This document shows, piece after piece, positions 55,787 to 64,000 of a DNA stretch of 64,000 nt. Source of the DNA: Methyloversatilis universalis EHg5 (lineage in GTDB: Bacteria > Pseudomonadota > Gammaproteobacteria > Burkholderiales > Rhodocyclaceae). Both the position numbers and the translations under genes were made by a program. How positions within the stretch are numbered: the first letter of the stretch is position 1; every line of letters begins with the position of its first letter. The stretch spans positions 3,914,688-3,978,687 of the forward strand of contig NZ_KB900539.1 of the NCBI RefSeq assembly GCF_000378945.1, written 5' to 3'. Under the pieces are notes generated by a model, which made no database searches, was not told the DNA's origin, and saw nothing but the letters and a program-made list of their open reading frames with translations.

Positions 55787-56656
55787 TCAGACTGCCGCGG
55801 CGCCGCCGACGATCTCGGACAGCTCCTTGGTAATCGCCGCCTGGCGGGTCTTGTTGTAGACCAGCTGCAGTTCGCCGATGACATTGCCTGCGTTGTCGGA
55901 CGCGGCCTTCATCGCCACCATACGTGCGCTCTGTTCGGACGCCATGTTTTCGGCGACCGCCTGATACACCAGCGCTTCAACGTAACGAACGAGCAGCTCG
56001 TCGATCACCACCTGCGGGTCCGGCTCGTACAGGTAATCCCAGGTGCCTTCCGGCGTACCCAGACGATCGCCCGTGAGCGGCAGCAGCTGATCAAGCACCG
56101 GCTCCTGCTTCATCGTGTTGATGAAGCGGGTGAAGGAGAGGTACACCGCGTCGATCTCGCCGGCCTGGAAAGCGTCGATCATGACCTTGACCGGCCCGAT
56201 CAGTCTTTCCAGATGCGGCGTATCGCCGAGCTGCGTCACCTGGGACACCACCTTGGCGCCCACGCGCTGCATGAAACCCAGACCCTTGTTGCCGATTGCG
56301 GCAACGCGGATCTCGGTGGCGCCCTTGGCTTCCCACTCCTTCATCGCATTGGTCGCCAGACGCAGCACGTTGGTGTTCATGCCGCCGCACAGACCCTTGT
56401 CGGTCGTGACGACGATGACACCCACGCGCTTGATCTGACCCACCGTCGCGAGGAACGGATGCTTGTAGTCGCTGATCGTTGCGGCAGACAGGTTGGCAGC
56501 AAGACGGCGGATCGTTTCGGCGTAGGGCCGGGCGGCACGCATCCGGTCCTGCGCCTTGCGCATCTTGGATGCAGCCACCATCTCCATCGCCTTGGTGATC
56601 TTCTTCGTGTTTTGCACGCTCTTGATCTTGGAACGGATCTCTTTTCCGCTGGCCAT
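55787..56656 (-). CDS. atpG: ATP synthase gamma subunit
   Basis: Central-stalk subunit of 289 residues. The N- and C-terminal helices that form the rotor coil are present ([27 protein letters not shown] and the end [36 protein letters not shown]). The ATG at 56656 follows CGGAGATAACC. Confidence 0.98.
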   Translation of the reverse strand: MASGKEIRSKIKSVQNTKKITKAMEMVAASKMRKAQDRMRAARPYAETIRRLAANLSAATISDYKHPFLATVGQIKRVGVIVVTTDKGLCGGMNTNVLRLATNAMKEWEAKGATEIRVAAIGNKGLGFMQRVGAKVVSQVTQLGDTPHLERLIGPVKVMIDAFQAGEIDAVYLSFTRFINTMKQEPVLDQLLPLTGDRLGTPEGTWDYLYEPDPQVVIDELLVRYVEALVYQAVAENMASEQSARMVAMKAASDNAGNVIGELQLVYNKTRQAAITKELSEIVGGAAAV

Positions 56657-56674
56657 GGTTATCTCCGTCCGCGC

Positions 56675-58213
56675 TTACGCCCAGCTCTTCTTGAACTCGG
56701 CCACCGCGGCAGCGAGCACCTTTTCCGACTCACCGTCGAGATCCTTGGAGGTCTCGATCTTGGTGACCAGATCAGCGTACTTCTGCTGCAGGAACTGATG
56801 CAGGGCCGATTCAAAGGCGAGCACGCGCGGCACTTCGATGTCATCGAAGTAACCGTTGTTCGCGGCGTACAGCGAAATACCCATCTGGGCGACCGACAGC
56901 GGAGAGTACTGCGGCTGCTTCATCAGTTCGGTCACGCGGCGGCCACGCTCGAGCTGCTTGCGGGTCGCTTCGTCCAGATCGGAGGCGAACTGCGCGAACG
57001 CAGCCAGCTCACGGTACTGGGCCAGAGCCAGACGGACACCGCCACCCAGCTTCTTGATGATCTTGGTCTGGGCCGCACCGCCGACGCGGGACACCGACAC
57101 ACCGGCGTTGATAGCCGGGCGGACGCCTGCGTTGAACAGATCGGTTTCCAGGAAGATCTGGCCGTCGGTAATCGAGATCACGTTCGTCGGAACGAAGGCG
57201 GACACGTCACCGGCCTGGGTTTCAATGATCGGCAGCGCGGTCAGCGAACCGGTCTTGCCCTTCACTTCGCCGTTGGTGAACTTCTCGACGTAGTCGGGGT
57301 TCACGCGGGCTGCGCGCTCGAGCAGGCGGCTGTGCAGATAGAACACGTCACCCGGGTAGGCTTCACGGCCCGGCGGACGGCGCAGCAGCAGCGAAATCTG
57401 GCGGTAGGCAACGGCCTGCTTGGACAGATCGTCGTACACGATCAGCGCGTCTTCGCCGCGATCGCGGAAGTATTCGCCCATCGTGCAGCCCGAGTACGGT
57501 GCCAGGAACTGCATGGCGGCCGAATCGGAAGCCGAGGCGGCGACCACGATGGTGTATTCCATCGCGCCGTACTCTTCCAGCTTGCGCACCACGTTCGCGA
57601 TGGTCGAGGCCTTCTGGCCCACCGCGACGTAGATGCAGGTCATGTTCTGACCCTTCTGGTTGATGATGGCGTCGACGGCGACCGCGGTCTTGCCGGTCTG
57701 ACGGTCACCGATGATCAGCTCGCGCTGGCCACGGCCGACCGGAACCATCGAGTCGATCGACTTCAGGCCGGTCTGCACCGGCTGCGAAACCGACTGACGT
57801 GCGATCACGCCCGGAGCGACCTTTTCAACCTTATCGGTCAGCTTGGCGTTGATCGGGCCCTTGCCGTCGATCGGCTGACCCAGCGCGTTCACGACGCGGC
57901 CGATCAGCTCGGGGCCGACCGGCACTTCGAGAATGCGGCCGGTACACTTGACGGTCTGGCCTTCGGAAATGTGTTCGTAGTCACCCAGAACCACGGCGCC
58001 GACGGAGTCGCGCTCGAGGTTCAGCGCCAGACCGAACGTGTTGCCTTCGAATTCCAGCATTTCACCCTGCTGGACGTCGTCCAGGCCGTGCACGCGCACG
58101 ATGCCGTCGGTCACCGAAACCACGGTGCCTTCGGTACGCGACTGCGCCGACAGCTGCAGGTTCTGGATCCGGCTCTTGATCAGGTCGCTGATTTCAGACG
58201 GATTGAGGTTCAT
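56675..58213 (-). CDS. atpA: ATP synthase alpha subunit
   Basis: Regulatory F1 subunit, 512 residues from the ATG at 58213, preceded by AGGAG seven bases upstream; a TTG three bases earlier is less likely. P-loop [15 protein letters not shown], then [35 protein letters not shown] and [44 protein letters not shown]. Normal for F-type enzymes. Confidence 0.98.
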   Translation of the reverse strand: MNLNPSEISDLIKSRIQNLQLSAQSRTEGTVVSVTDGIVRVHGLDDVQQGEMLEFEGNTFGLALNLERDSVGAVVLGDYEHISEGQTVKCTGRILEVPVGPELIGRVVNALGQPIDGKGPINAKLTDKVEKVAPGVIARQSVSQPVQTGLKSIDSMVPVGRGQRELIIGDRQTGKTAVAVDAIINQKGQNMTCIYVAVGQKASTIANVVRKLEEYGAMEYTIVVAASASDSAAMQFLAPYSGCTMGEYFRDRGEDALIVYDDLSKQAVAYRQISLLLRRPPGREAYPGDVFYLHSRLLERAARVNPDYVEKFTNGEVKGKTGSLTALPIIETQAGDVSAFVPTNVISITDGQIFLETDLFNAGVRPAINAGVSVSRVGGAAQTKIIKKLGGGVRLALAQYRELAAFAQFASDLDEATRKQLERGRRVTELMKQPQYSPLSVAQMGISLYAANNGYFDDIEVPRVLAFESALHQFLQQKYADLVTKIETSKDLDGESEKVLAAAVAEFKKSWA

Positions 58214-58223
58214 CAAAAAACTC

Positions 58224-58760
58224 CTAGTTCTTTAGCGCAGTGGCCATGGCGGCGAGCTTGCCGCGGACCGAGGCGTCGATCACTTCGTCACCGACCGCAA
58301 CTTTCACACCGCCGATCAGCTCGGGATCCAGCGACACACGGGCTTCCAGACGACGGCCGAAACGCGGCTCGAGGTCGGTCAGCAGGCGCGACACCGTGGC
58401 GTCGTCCATCGGGAATGCCGAACTGATGTGGGCGACGGCGCTGCTCTCGTGCTCGTTCTTCAGCTCGACGAACAGCTCGGCGATCTCGGGCAGAACGCCC
58501 AGACGGCCGTTCTGCGCCAGCACGCGCGCAAAGCTGCGATGCTCGTCGGCGATCTCGCCGGGCACTGCGGTGAGGAAGAGGAAACCACGGTCGGTCGAGG
58601 TGCGGGTCGGATCGGCCAGCAGCTGCTTGACCTGCGGGTCGCCGGCAGCGGCGGCCATCAGGCCGAGGGCATCAGCCCAGGCTGCCAGCGCGCCGCCTTC
58701 CTTGGCCAGCTGGAACGCGGCTTCGGCGTAGGGTCGCGCGATGGTGACGTTCTCTGCCAT
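58224..58760 (-). CDS. atpH: ATP synthase delta subunit
   Basis: 178-residue F1 peripheral-stalk subunit. N-terminal six-helix part starts [18 protein letters not shown]-terminal part has [37 protein letters not shown]. The atpF stop lies four bases upstream. Confidence 0.96.
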   Translation of the reverse strand: MAENVTIARPYAEAAFQLAKEGGALAAWADALGLMAAAAGDPQVKQLLADPTRTSTDRGFLFLTAVPGEIADEHRSFARVLAQNGRLGVLPEIAELFVELKNEHESSAVAHISSAFPMDDATVSRLLTDLEPRFGRRLEARVSLDPELIGGVKVAVGDEVIDASVRGKLAAMATALKN

Positions 58761-58764
58761 GGTG

Positions 58765-59238
58765 TCAGCTCAGTTCCTGCTTCAGGTTGGCAAGCAGATC
58801 GGCGTGGACTTGGGCATTGATCTCGCGACGCAGGATGCGTTCTGCGCCTGCGACAGCCAGCTGGGCAACCTGGTCACGCAGGGCATCCTTCGCCTTCTGC
58901 GCAGCCGCAGCTGCTTCGTTGCCAGCCGCTTCGCGGGCCGCTGCGACGATGCGGTTCGCTTCAGCGCGAGCATCCTCGACCAGCTTCGCAGCCTGCTTCT
59001 CGGCGCCGGAACGGAGTTCAGCCGCGGACTCGCGCGCAGAGCGCAGTTCCTCGACCGACTTCTTCTCGGCATTCGCCAGATCCGCCTTTGCCTTGTCCGC
59101 AGCCGCCAGCCCGTCAGCGATCTTCTTCGCGCGCTCGTCGAGTGCCTTGACGATCGGCGGCCACACGAAACTCTTCGTGAACCACACAAACGTCAGGAAC
59201 ACGACGATCTGGATGATGAGCGTTGCGTTCAAATTCAC
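58765..59238 (-). CDS. atpF: ATP synthase b subunit
   Basis: 157-residue peripheral stalk with one membrane helix ([20 protein letters not shown], about 8-27) and a long charged helix ([40 protein letters not shown]). It starts with GTG at 59238, with AAGGGAAAG before it. The conserved arginine of the b-subunit stalk is present. Confidence 0.96.
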   Translation of the reverse strand: MNLNATLIIQIVVFLTFVWFTKSFVWPPIVKALDERAKKIADGLAAADKAKADLANAEKKSVEELRSARESAAELRSGAEKQAAKLVEDARAEANRIVAAAREAAGNEAAAAAQKAKDALRDQVAQLAVAGAERILRREINAQVHADLLANLKQELS

Positions 59239-59284
59239 GGCAACTTTCCCTTCATTAAATCGGTGTTGGGGAGGAAAGCCGTTC

Positions 59285-59603
<319 letters not shown>

Positions 59604-60497
59604 TTAGTGACCTTCGTGTGCCTGGCCGATGTACACCAGCGTCAGCATCATGAAGATGAATGCCTGAAGCGCGACCACGAGGATGTGGAACACCGCCCAT
59701 GCGAAGCCTGCAACGACGTGACCGAAGGCGAGCAGGAAGCTCGGCGCGTTGGCACCCGTCCAGGCAGCACCCATCAGCGCGATCAGCATGAAGATGAGTT
59801 CGCCGGCAAACATGTTGCCGAACAGACGCATGCCGTGCGACACGGTCTTGGCAAGGAATTCGATGACGTTCATCGCGAAGTTGAACGGCGCCAGGATCAG
59901 CTTGTCGCCGAAGGGGGCCGAAATCAGCTCGTGCGCCCAGCCGCCGGCGCCCTTGATCTTCACGTTGTAGTACAGACACACCAGCAGCACGGCAATCGAC
60001 ATGCCCATGGTGGCGTTGATGTCGGCGGTCGGCACGACACGCATGTAGGCGTGGTGCGGATCATGGCCGGCGGATGCGTAGATGCCTTCCCAGATGCGCG
60101 GCAGCAGGTCGAGCGGCAGGAAGTCCATCGCGTTCATCAGGAAGATCCAGACGAACACGATGAGCGCCAGCGGAGCCACGGTGCGACGGGACTCTTCACT
60201 GTGGATCAGGCCCTTGGCCTGATCGGCCACCATCTCGACCAGGATTTCGACCGCAGCCTGGAAGCGACCGGGCACGCCGGACGTGGACTTCGCCGCGGCG
60301 CGGTAAAGCACGAACAGAGCGATGACGCCCAGAATGACCGAGTAGAAAACGGTGTCGAGGTTGACCAGATTCCAGTTGATCAACTCCGCCTGCTTTTCGC
60401 CGGTGTTGTTCAGGAAGGTCAGGTGGTGAGCGATGTACTCACCGGGGGTCGGGCCATGATGGGCCACTTCAGTCGCCAGTTCGGTTCCGGATGCCAT
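59604..60497 (-). CDS. atpB: ATP synthase a subunit
   Basis: 297-residue membrane subunit of the proton channel, from the ATG at 60497 (an earlier codon at 60521 adds eight unneeded residues). Helices contain NAMDFLPLDLLPRIWEGIYASAG and the conserved arginine helix MRLFGNMFAGELIFMLIALMG. Ending ILVVALQAFIFMMLTLVYIGQA is typical. It starts one base after the atpI stop. Confidence 0.97.
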   Translation of the reverse strand: MASGTELATEVAHHGPTPGEYIAHHLTFLNNTGEKQAELINWNLVNLDTVFYSVILGVIALFVLYRAAAKSTSGVPGRFQAAVEILVEMVADQAKGLIHSEESRRTVAPLALIVFVWIFLMNAMDFLPLDLLPRIWEGIYASAGHDPHHAYMRVVPTADINATMGMSIAVLLVCLYYNVKIKGAGGWAHELISAPFGDKLILAPFNFAMNVIEFLAKTVSHGMRLFGNMFAGELIFMLIALMGAAWTGANAPSFLLAFGHVVAGFAWAVFHILVVALQAFIFMMLTLVYIGQAHEGH

Positions 60498-60498
60498 G

Positions 60499-60849
60499 TC
60501 AGTGTTTGAACAAAAAAGCAAAAAAACCTGCCTGCAGCGCTGCAGCCAGACCTCCCAGGAACCAGCCCCACATCAGGCCGGGCATGAGGGCGTGACCCAG
60601 CAACAGCAGCCCAATCGTCGAAACGACCTTGATCGCCTCGCCGACAAAGAATTCGACCGGGTACGACACTTTCCCGTGCGCCGCCACATGCGACAGACGC
60701 CCGAGCCGGATCGCGAACAGAAGGCTGGGCAGCACATAACTCAGGCCACCGAGCAGGGCGGACACGCCGGCAACCATTCCGCCAGCGAACAGCGCGATGC
60801 CGGTCACTACCAGCACCAGCGACAGCTGCAGCATGATCGCCTTCAACAT
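60499..60849 (-). CDS. atpI: ATP synthase protein I
   Basis: 116-residue small membrane protein with four helices that assists ring assembly. It begins MLKAIMLQLSLVLVVTGIALFAGG and has GLLLLGHALMPGLMWGWFLGGLAAALQAGFF. The first gene of the atp operon, 125 bp after the predicted transcription start. Confidence 0.88.
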   Translation of the reverse strand: MLKAIMLQLSLVLVVTGIALFAGGMVAGVSALLGGLSYVLPSLLFAIRLGRLSHVAAHGKVSYPVEFFVGEAIKVVSTIGLLLLGHALMPGLMWGWFLGGLAAALQAGFFAFLFKH

Positions 60850-60980
60850 GCAGCCATCCCAGAAGCCATCACTTCACGCATTCCTGCCACCCAACGTTCG
60901 CGAACGCAGGTCATCTATAAGACACAAGTGTTCGCACTGCGACGAGCCGAAACCGCACGGCAACGCGCGCAAAGTCCTCG

Positions 60981-61009
60981 ATGATACATACGCTTACAGC
61001 CAGGGTCAA
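60981..61009 (-). promoter_or_regulatory. Sigma-70 promoter of the atp operon
   Basis: Read on the minus strand: TTGACC at 61009-61004, a 17-base spacer, TATCAT at 60986-60981. Transcription should begin near 60974, about 125 bp before atpI. The 329-bp gap between atpI and the ArsR gene holds this promoter, the ArsR promoter and no other clear element. Confidence 0.82.
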
Positions 61010-61142
61010 TAAGTTCCAGACTTTGCTCGGATTTTCCCGATCCGGCCTTCTTTGCCCCCTGTCCGAGCCGCCTTGCGTTCTCTTCCCGCCCTTCCTCGTC
61101 CCGCCGTTCCTCGTCCGTATGGATTAGGCGTCTCATCCCGTC

Positions 61143-61178
61143 TTGACGAAGCGGCTCAATTAGTCGATATTTTTCGAC
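61143..61178 (+). promoter_or_regulatory. Promoter and operator of the ArsR-like regulator, probably leaderless
   Basis: TTGACG at 61143-61148, a 17-base spacer and GATATT at 61166-61171 give a sigma-70 promoter whose predicted start falls at about 61178-61179, on the ATG itself. No ribosome-binding site precedes the ATG. A perfect inverted repeat GTCGA-TATTTT-TCGAC (61163-61178) overlaps the -10 and touches the start codon, so a bound repressor would shut the promoter. Both features fit an autoregulated, leaderless gene. Confidence 0.6.
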
Positions 61179-61490
61179 ATGAGAAAAGATTATGCGCAAA
61201 CCATTCCGTCGCAGTGGCTCGAATATTCGGGTCTGTTCGCGGCACTGGGGGATCCGGAGCGCCAGCGCATCCTGCTCAGTTTCGAGCCGGGCGAAAGCCT
61301 GAACGTGACCGAACTGACCCGTGCGTCCGCGCTGAGCCGGCCCACCGTGTCGCACCATCTGAAGCTGCTGTGCGAAGCCGGCGTGCTGGAACGCACCCGC
61401 CACGGACGCGAAATGCACTTCCGGCTGCGTGCCGATGCGCTGATCGAACGCCTGCGCACCGTCATCGACTATCTCGAGGCCCACCGTTGA
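61179..61490 (+). CDS. ArsR-family transcriptional regulator
   Basis: 103-residue winged-helix protein: LFAALGDPERQRILLSFEPGESLNVTELTRASALSRPTVSHHLKLLCEAGVLERTRHGREMHFRLRA. The recognition helix is SRPTVSHHLKLL and the wing is RTRHGREMHFRL. No metal-binding ELCVCD-type cysteine motif is present in the recognition helix, so it is unlikely to sense arsenic or cadmium. Its stop (TGA) is overlapped by the TTG start of the decarboxylase, so it heads that operon. The signal is unknown. Confidence 0.9.
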   Translation: MRKDYAQTIPSQWLEYSGLFAALGDPERQRILLSFEPGESLNVTELTRASALSRPTVSHHLKLLCEAGVLERTRHGREMHFRLRADALIERLRTVIDYLEAHR

Positions 61491-62665
61491 ACGCCCGGCT
61501 GACCTCGGACGTGCTGCACGCACTGCTGGCGCAGGCCGGCGACACGCCTTTCTACGCGATCGGTCGGGATGCGGTCGATGGGCGGATCGCCACACTGCGC
61601 GCACTGCTGCCGGCCACTTTGCAGCTGTGCTTCGCGGTCAAGGCCAATCCGCTGCCGGCGCTGCTGCAGCATCTGGCAACCCGTGTAGACGGCGCCGACG
61701 TCAGTTCGGCCGGCGAACTGACGCGCGCACTGGCAGCCGGCTTCGCAGCCGACGACATCGGCTTCACCGGCCCCGGCAAGCGCGACGCGGAACTGAGCGC
61801 AGCGATCGACGCCGGCGTGCGCATCTGCGCCGAATCGACCGGTGAAATCGAACGCATTGCCGGGCACTGCGCGCGGCTCGGCCGCACCGCGCGGGTCGCC
61901 CTGCGCGCGAACCCCGATCTCGCGATCACCGGCAGCCGGGTGCGCATGAGTGGCGACAGCTTCTTCGGCATCGCCAGCGAAGACCTGCCGGACGCGATCG
62001 CGCTGCTGCGCAGCCGCGGCCTGCCGTTCGCCGGCCTGCATTATTACTGCGCGTCGCGCATGCTGGACGCGGCCGAAATCGTCGCGCTGCACGACCGCTG
62101 TACCGACGAGGCACTGGCGATCTGCGCGCGCGCTGGCGTCGCCCTGGCCTGGCTCAATCTGGGCGGCGGTTTCGGCGTCCCGGTCGCCGCCGACGAGCGC
62201 GCGCTGGATTTCGCGCCGGTCGCCGAGAACCTGCACATGCTCGACGCGCGCCTGCGCGCCGCCCATCCGGACGCCCGGCTCGCGCTCGAACCCGGCCGCT
62301 ACCTGGTGGCCGAAGCCGGTCATTACATATGCCGCGTGATCGACCGCAAGACCATGCGCGGCCGCACCTGGCTCATCGTCGATGGCGGCGCCCACCAGCA
62401 TCTGCAGGCGACGCTGCAACCGGACCGGTTACAGCCGGCCAACTTTCCGATGACGCTGCACCCGCATGCGGCCACCGGCGAACGCGAACGGGTGAGCATC
62501 GCCGGCCCGCTGTGCGCGCCCTTCGACGTGCTGGCACGCGACATCGAACTGCCGCGCGCGCGGCCGGGCGACCTGCTGGTGGTGCATTGTTCCGGCGCCT
62601 ACGGCGCCAGCGCCAGCCCGGTGAATTTCCTCGGCCATCCGCCGCCAGCCGAATTTCTTTTCTGA
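61487..62665 (+). CDS. Type III PLP-dependent decarboxylase (ornithine/diaminopimelate decarboxylase-like)
   Basis: 392-residue fold-type III PLP enzyme starting at a TTG that overlaps the regulator stop (TTGA). The PLP lysine is in CFAVKANPLPALLQHL, followed by HYYCASRMLD, the phosphate-binding LNLGGGFGVP, LEPGRYLVAEAGHY, the catalytic cysteine in GPLCAPFDVLARD, and GAYGASASPVNFLGH near the end. It is closer to the special-purpose decarboxylases used in secondary pathways than to standard LysA. The substrate may be a diamino or basic amino acid; not known. It is followed by a gene for an acyltransferase/acyl-AMP ligase 15 bp on. Confidence 0.88.
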   Translation: MNARLTSDVLHALLAQAGDTPFYAIGRDAVDGRIATLRALLPATLQLCFAVKANPLPALLQHLATRVDGADVSSAGELTRALAAGFAADDIGFTGPGKRDAELSAAIDAGVRICAESTGEIERIAGHCARLGRTARVALRANPDLAITGSRVRMSGDSFFGIASEDLPDAIALLRSRGLPFAGLHYYCASRMLDAAEIVALHDRCTDEALAICARAGVALAWLNLGGGFGVPVAADERALDFAPVAENLHMLDARLRAAHPDARLALEPGRYLVAEAGHYICRVIDRKTMRGRTWLIVDGGAHQHLQATLQPDRLQPANFPMTLHPHAATGERERVSIAGPLCAPFDVLARDIELPRARPGDLLVVHCSGAYGASASPVNFLGHPPPAEFLF

Positions 62666-62680
62666 ACCCACGGAGCATTC

Positions 62681-64000
62681 ATGCGCCGCATCCTGCGTCC
62701 CCTGCTGGTACTTGTCTGCCGTCTGCTGTTCCGCATCGAGCCGCCGGCTGCACTGCCAGCGCAGCGCGACCGCCTGCTGGTCGTCGCCAACCACGAGTCC
62801 TTTCTCGACGGTCTGCTGCTCGGCCTGTTCCTGCCCATCGATCCGGTGTTCGTGGTGCATACCGGCATCGCGCGCAATCCGTTCTTCCGCGTGCTGCTGT
62901 GCATGGTCGATTACCTCGCGGTAGACCCGACCAGCCCGATGGCGATGAAGAAGGTGATCCGTCTGCTCGAATCCGGACGCCCGGTGGTCATCTTTCCGGA
63001 AGGGCGCATCACCACCACCGGCAGCCTGATGAAGGTGTATGACGGCCCGGCTTTCGTCGCCGCGAAGACCGGCGCCACCGTGCTGCCGGTGCGCCTGGAC
63101 GGCGCCTCGCGCAGCTATTTCTCGCGCGTGTCCGGCCGCTATCCGAAATCGCTGTTTCCGCGCATCGCGCTCACCGTGCTGCCGGAAACGAAGATCGTCA
63201 TGCCGGAAGCGCCCTCCGCGAAGGAACGCCGCCGCCGCGCCGGCGAAGCGATGCGCCGGCTGATGCAGGAAATGATTTTCGCGTCGCGCCCGCAGCAGAC
63301 GCTGTTCGACGCGCTGTGCGACGCCGCCGAAATCCACGGCCGCAGCCGGCGCCTGATCGAGGACATGAAGCAGATCGAGTATTCCTACGGCGATCTGCTG
63401 AAGATGGCGCTGGCACTCGGCCGCGTGGTCGCGCGCATCACGCGTCCCGACGAGCGGGTCGGCGTGCTGCTGCCCAATCTCGCGCCGACCCTGGGTCTGG
63501 TGTTCGGCCTGAACGCCCACCGTCGGGTGCCGGCCATGCTCAATTACACCGCCGGTGTCGACGGCATGCAGGCCGCCTGCACCGCGGCTGAACTGCGGGT
63601 GATCGTCACCTCGCGCGCCTTCGCCGAACAGGCCAAGCTGGCCGACAAGCTGGCGGCGCTGCAGGGCGTCGAACTGCACTATCTGGAAGACCTGCGCGAA
63701 ACGATCACGCTGGCAGACAAGCTGTGGCTGGTGCTGTGGGCGATGCGCGCGCCGCGTCTGGCAGCCGCAGCCGTATCGCCGGAAGCGCCGGCGGTGGTGC
63801 TGTTCACCTCCGGTTCCGAAGGCAAGCCCAAGGGCGTGGTGCTGTCGCACCGCGCGCTGCTGGCGAACATCGCGCAGATCCGCGCGGTGATCGACTTTTC
63901 GGTCGACGACAAGATCCTGAACGCGCTGCCGCTGTTCCACTCCTTCGGCCTCACCGCAGGCGGCCTGCTGCCGGTGCTCACCGGCGCCAACGTATTCCTC
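62681..64000 (+). CDS. Bifunctional acyltransferase/acyl-AMP ligase (Aas-like), 5' part
   Basis: 440 residues are visible before the right edge. The N-terminal 200 residues form a PlsC-type acyltransferase with NHESFLD (HX4D, His 38 and Asp 43), FPEGRITTTGS and VLPVRLDGASRS. An AMP-binding ligase domain follows: it starts around residue 210, with ERVGVLLPNLAPTLGL, LFTSGSEGKPKGVVLSH (the AMP motif) and ALPLFHSFGLTAGGLL. In the Aas family an MFS transporter may precede these domains; here there is none. The start is the ATG at 62681 with GGAG five bases upstream. It may acylate a lysophospholipid or another lipid head group. Confidence 0.88.
   Translation, partial: MRRILRPLLVLVCRLLFRIEPPAALPAQRDRLLVVANHESFLDGLLLGLFLPIDPVFVVHTGIARNPFFRVLLCMVDYLAVDPTSPMAMKKVIRLLESGRPVVIFPEGRITTTGSLMKVYDGPAFVAAKTGATVLPVRLDGASRSYFSRVSGRYPKSLFPRIALTVLPETKIVMPEAPSAKERRRRAGEAMRRLMQEMIFASRPQQTLFDALCDAAEIHGRSRRLIEDMKQIEYSYGDLLKMALALGRVVARITRPDERVGVLLPNLAPTLGLVFGLNAHRRVPAMLNYTAGVDGMQAACTAAELRVIVTSRAFAEQAKLADKLAALQGVELHYLEDLRETITLADKLWLVLWAMRAPRLAAAAVSPEAPAVVLFTSGSEGKPKGVVLSHRALLANIAQIRAVIDFSVDDKILNALPLFHSFGLTAGGLLPVLTGANVFL

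Overview
The window is a 64 kb, very GC-rich chromosomal segment with dense, operonic housekeeping genes and no phage, insertion sequence, rRNA or CRISPR array. The gene complement (proteobacterial gshA-gshB, the order DUF971-ubiE-Tim44-ubiJ, a ybgC-tolQRAB-pal-cpoB-queC cluster, and an atpIBEFHAGDC operon read with ubiquinone genes) points to a free-living, aerobic Betaproteobacterium, probably Rhodocyclales or Burkholderiales. The genus cannot be fixed from the sequence alone. Layout, left to right. 1-4195: a leftward heavy-metal RND efflux operon (small secreted protein, czcC, czcB, czcA running off the left edge). 4413-7450: rightward dacC-ybeD-lipB-lipA (cell-wall carboxypeptidase and lipoate synthesis). 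7447-17608: a leftward three-gene signalling operon with an HD-GYP response regulator, a 1597-residue hybrid kinase with about six PAS domains, and a 1392-residue MHYT hybrid kinase. 17773-22374: SDR enzyme, CSS-EAL phosphodiesterase, asparaginase, a small membrane protein and an EamA permease. 22379-26148: a leftward catabolic module with a Baeyer-Villiger monooxygenase, a MetX-like hydrolase and an AraC regulator; a 21-bp-spaced direct repeat lies upstream. 26461-26998: a small cysteine-rich protein and two tRNA-Lys genes with their own promoter and terminator. 27063-34021: a YedE-type sulfur transporter, then the Tol-Pal operon ending in queC. 34111-39197: Fe-S photolyase with DUF2256, then gshA-gshB-apbE. 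39330-42114: ABC-F protein and a HIT-DUF3293 fusion, separated by a repeat block flanked by a 12-bp direct repeat. 42133-43865: secreted protein, ECF sigma and anti-sigma. 44063-47202: two paralogous, poorly characterised proteins with a PilZ-like C-terminus. 47248-49328: phoB-phoR behind a Pho box. 49514-52321: DUF971, ubiE, Tim44-like, ubiJ. 52306-53787: glpD. 53867-60849: the complete atp operon. 61179-64000: ArsR-like regulator, type III PLP decarboxylase, and an acyltransferase/acyl-AMP ligase cut by the right edge. Themes that tie genes together: cyclic-di-GMP turnover and sensing (HD-GYP, EAL and possible PilZ-like proteins, but no GGDEF domain in view), envelope integrity (Tol-Pal, DacC, czc pump), and respiration (atp, ubiE/J, glpD, lipoate). 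The most unusual signals are the repeat block with its target-site-like duplication (40945-41265), the paralogous PilZ-like pair (44063-47202), the regulator promoter that seems to give a leaderless mRNA (61143-61179), the ArsR/decarboxylase/acyl-ligase operon (61179-64000), and the operator-like repeats upstream of the monooxygenase (26249-26282).
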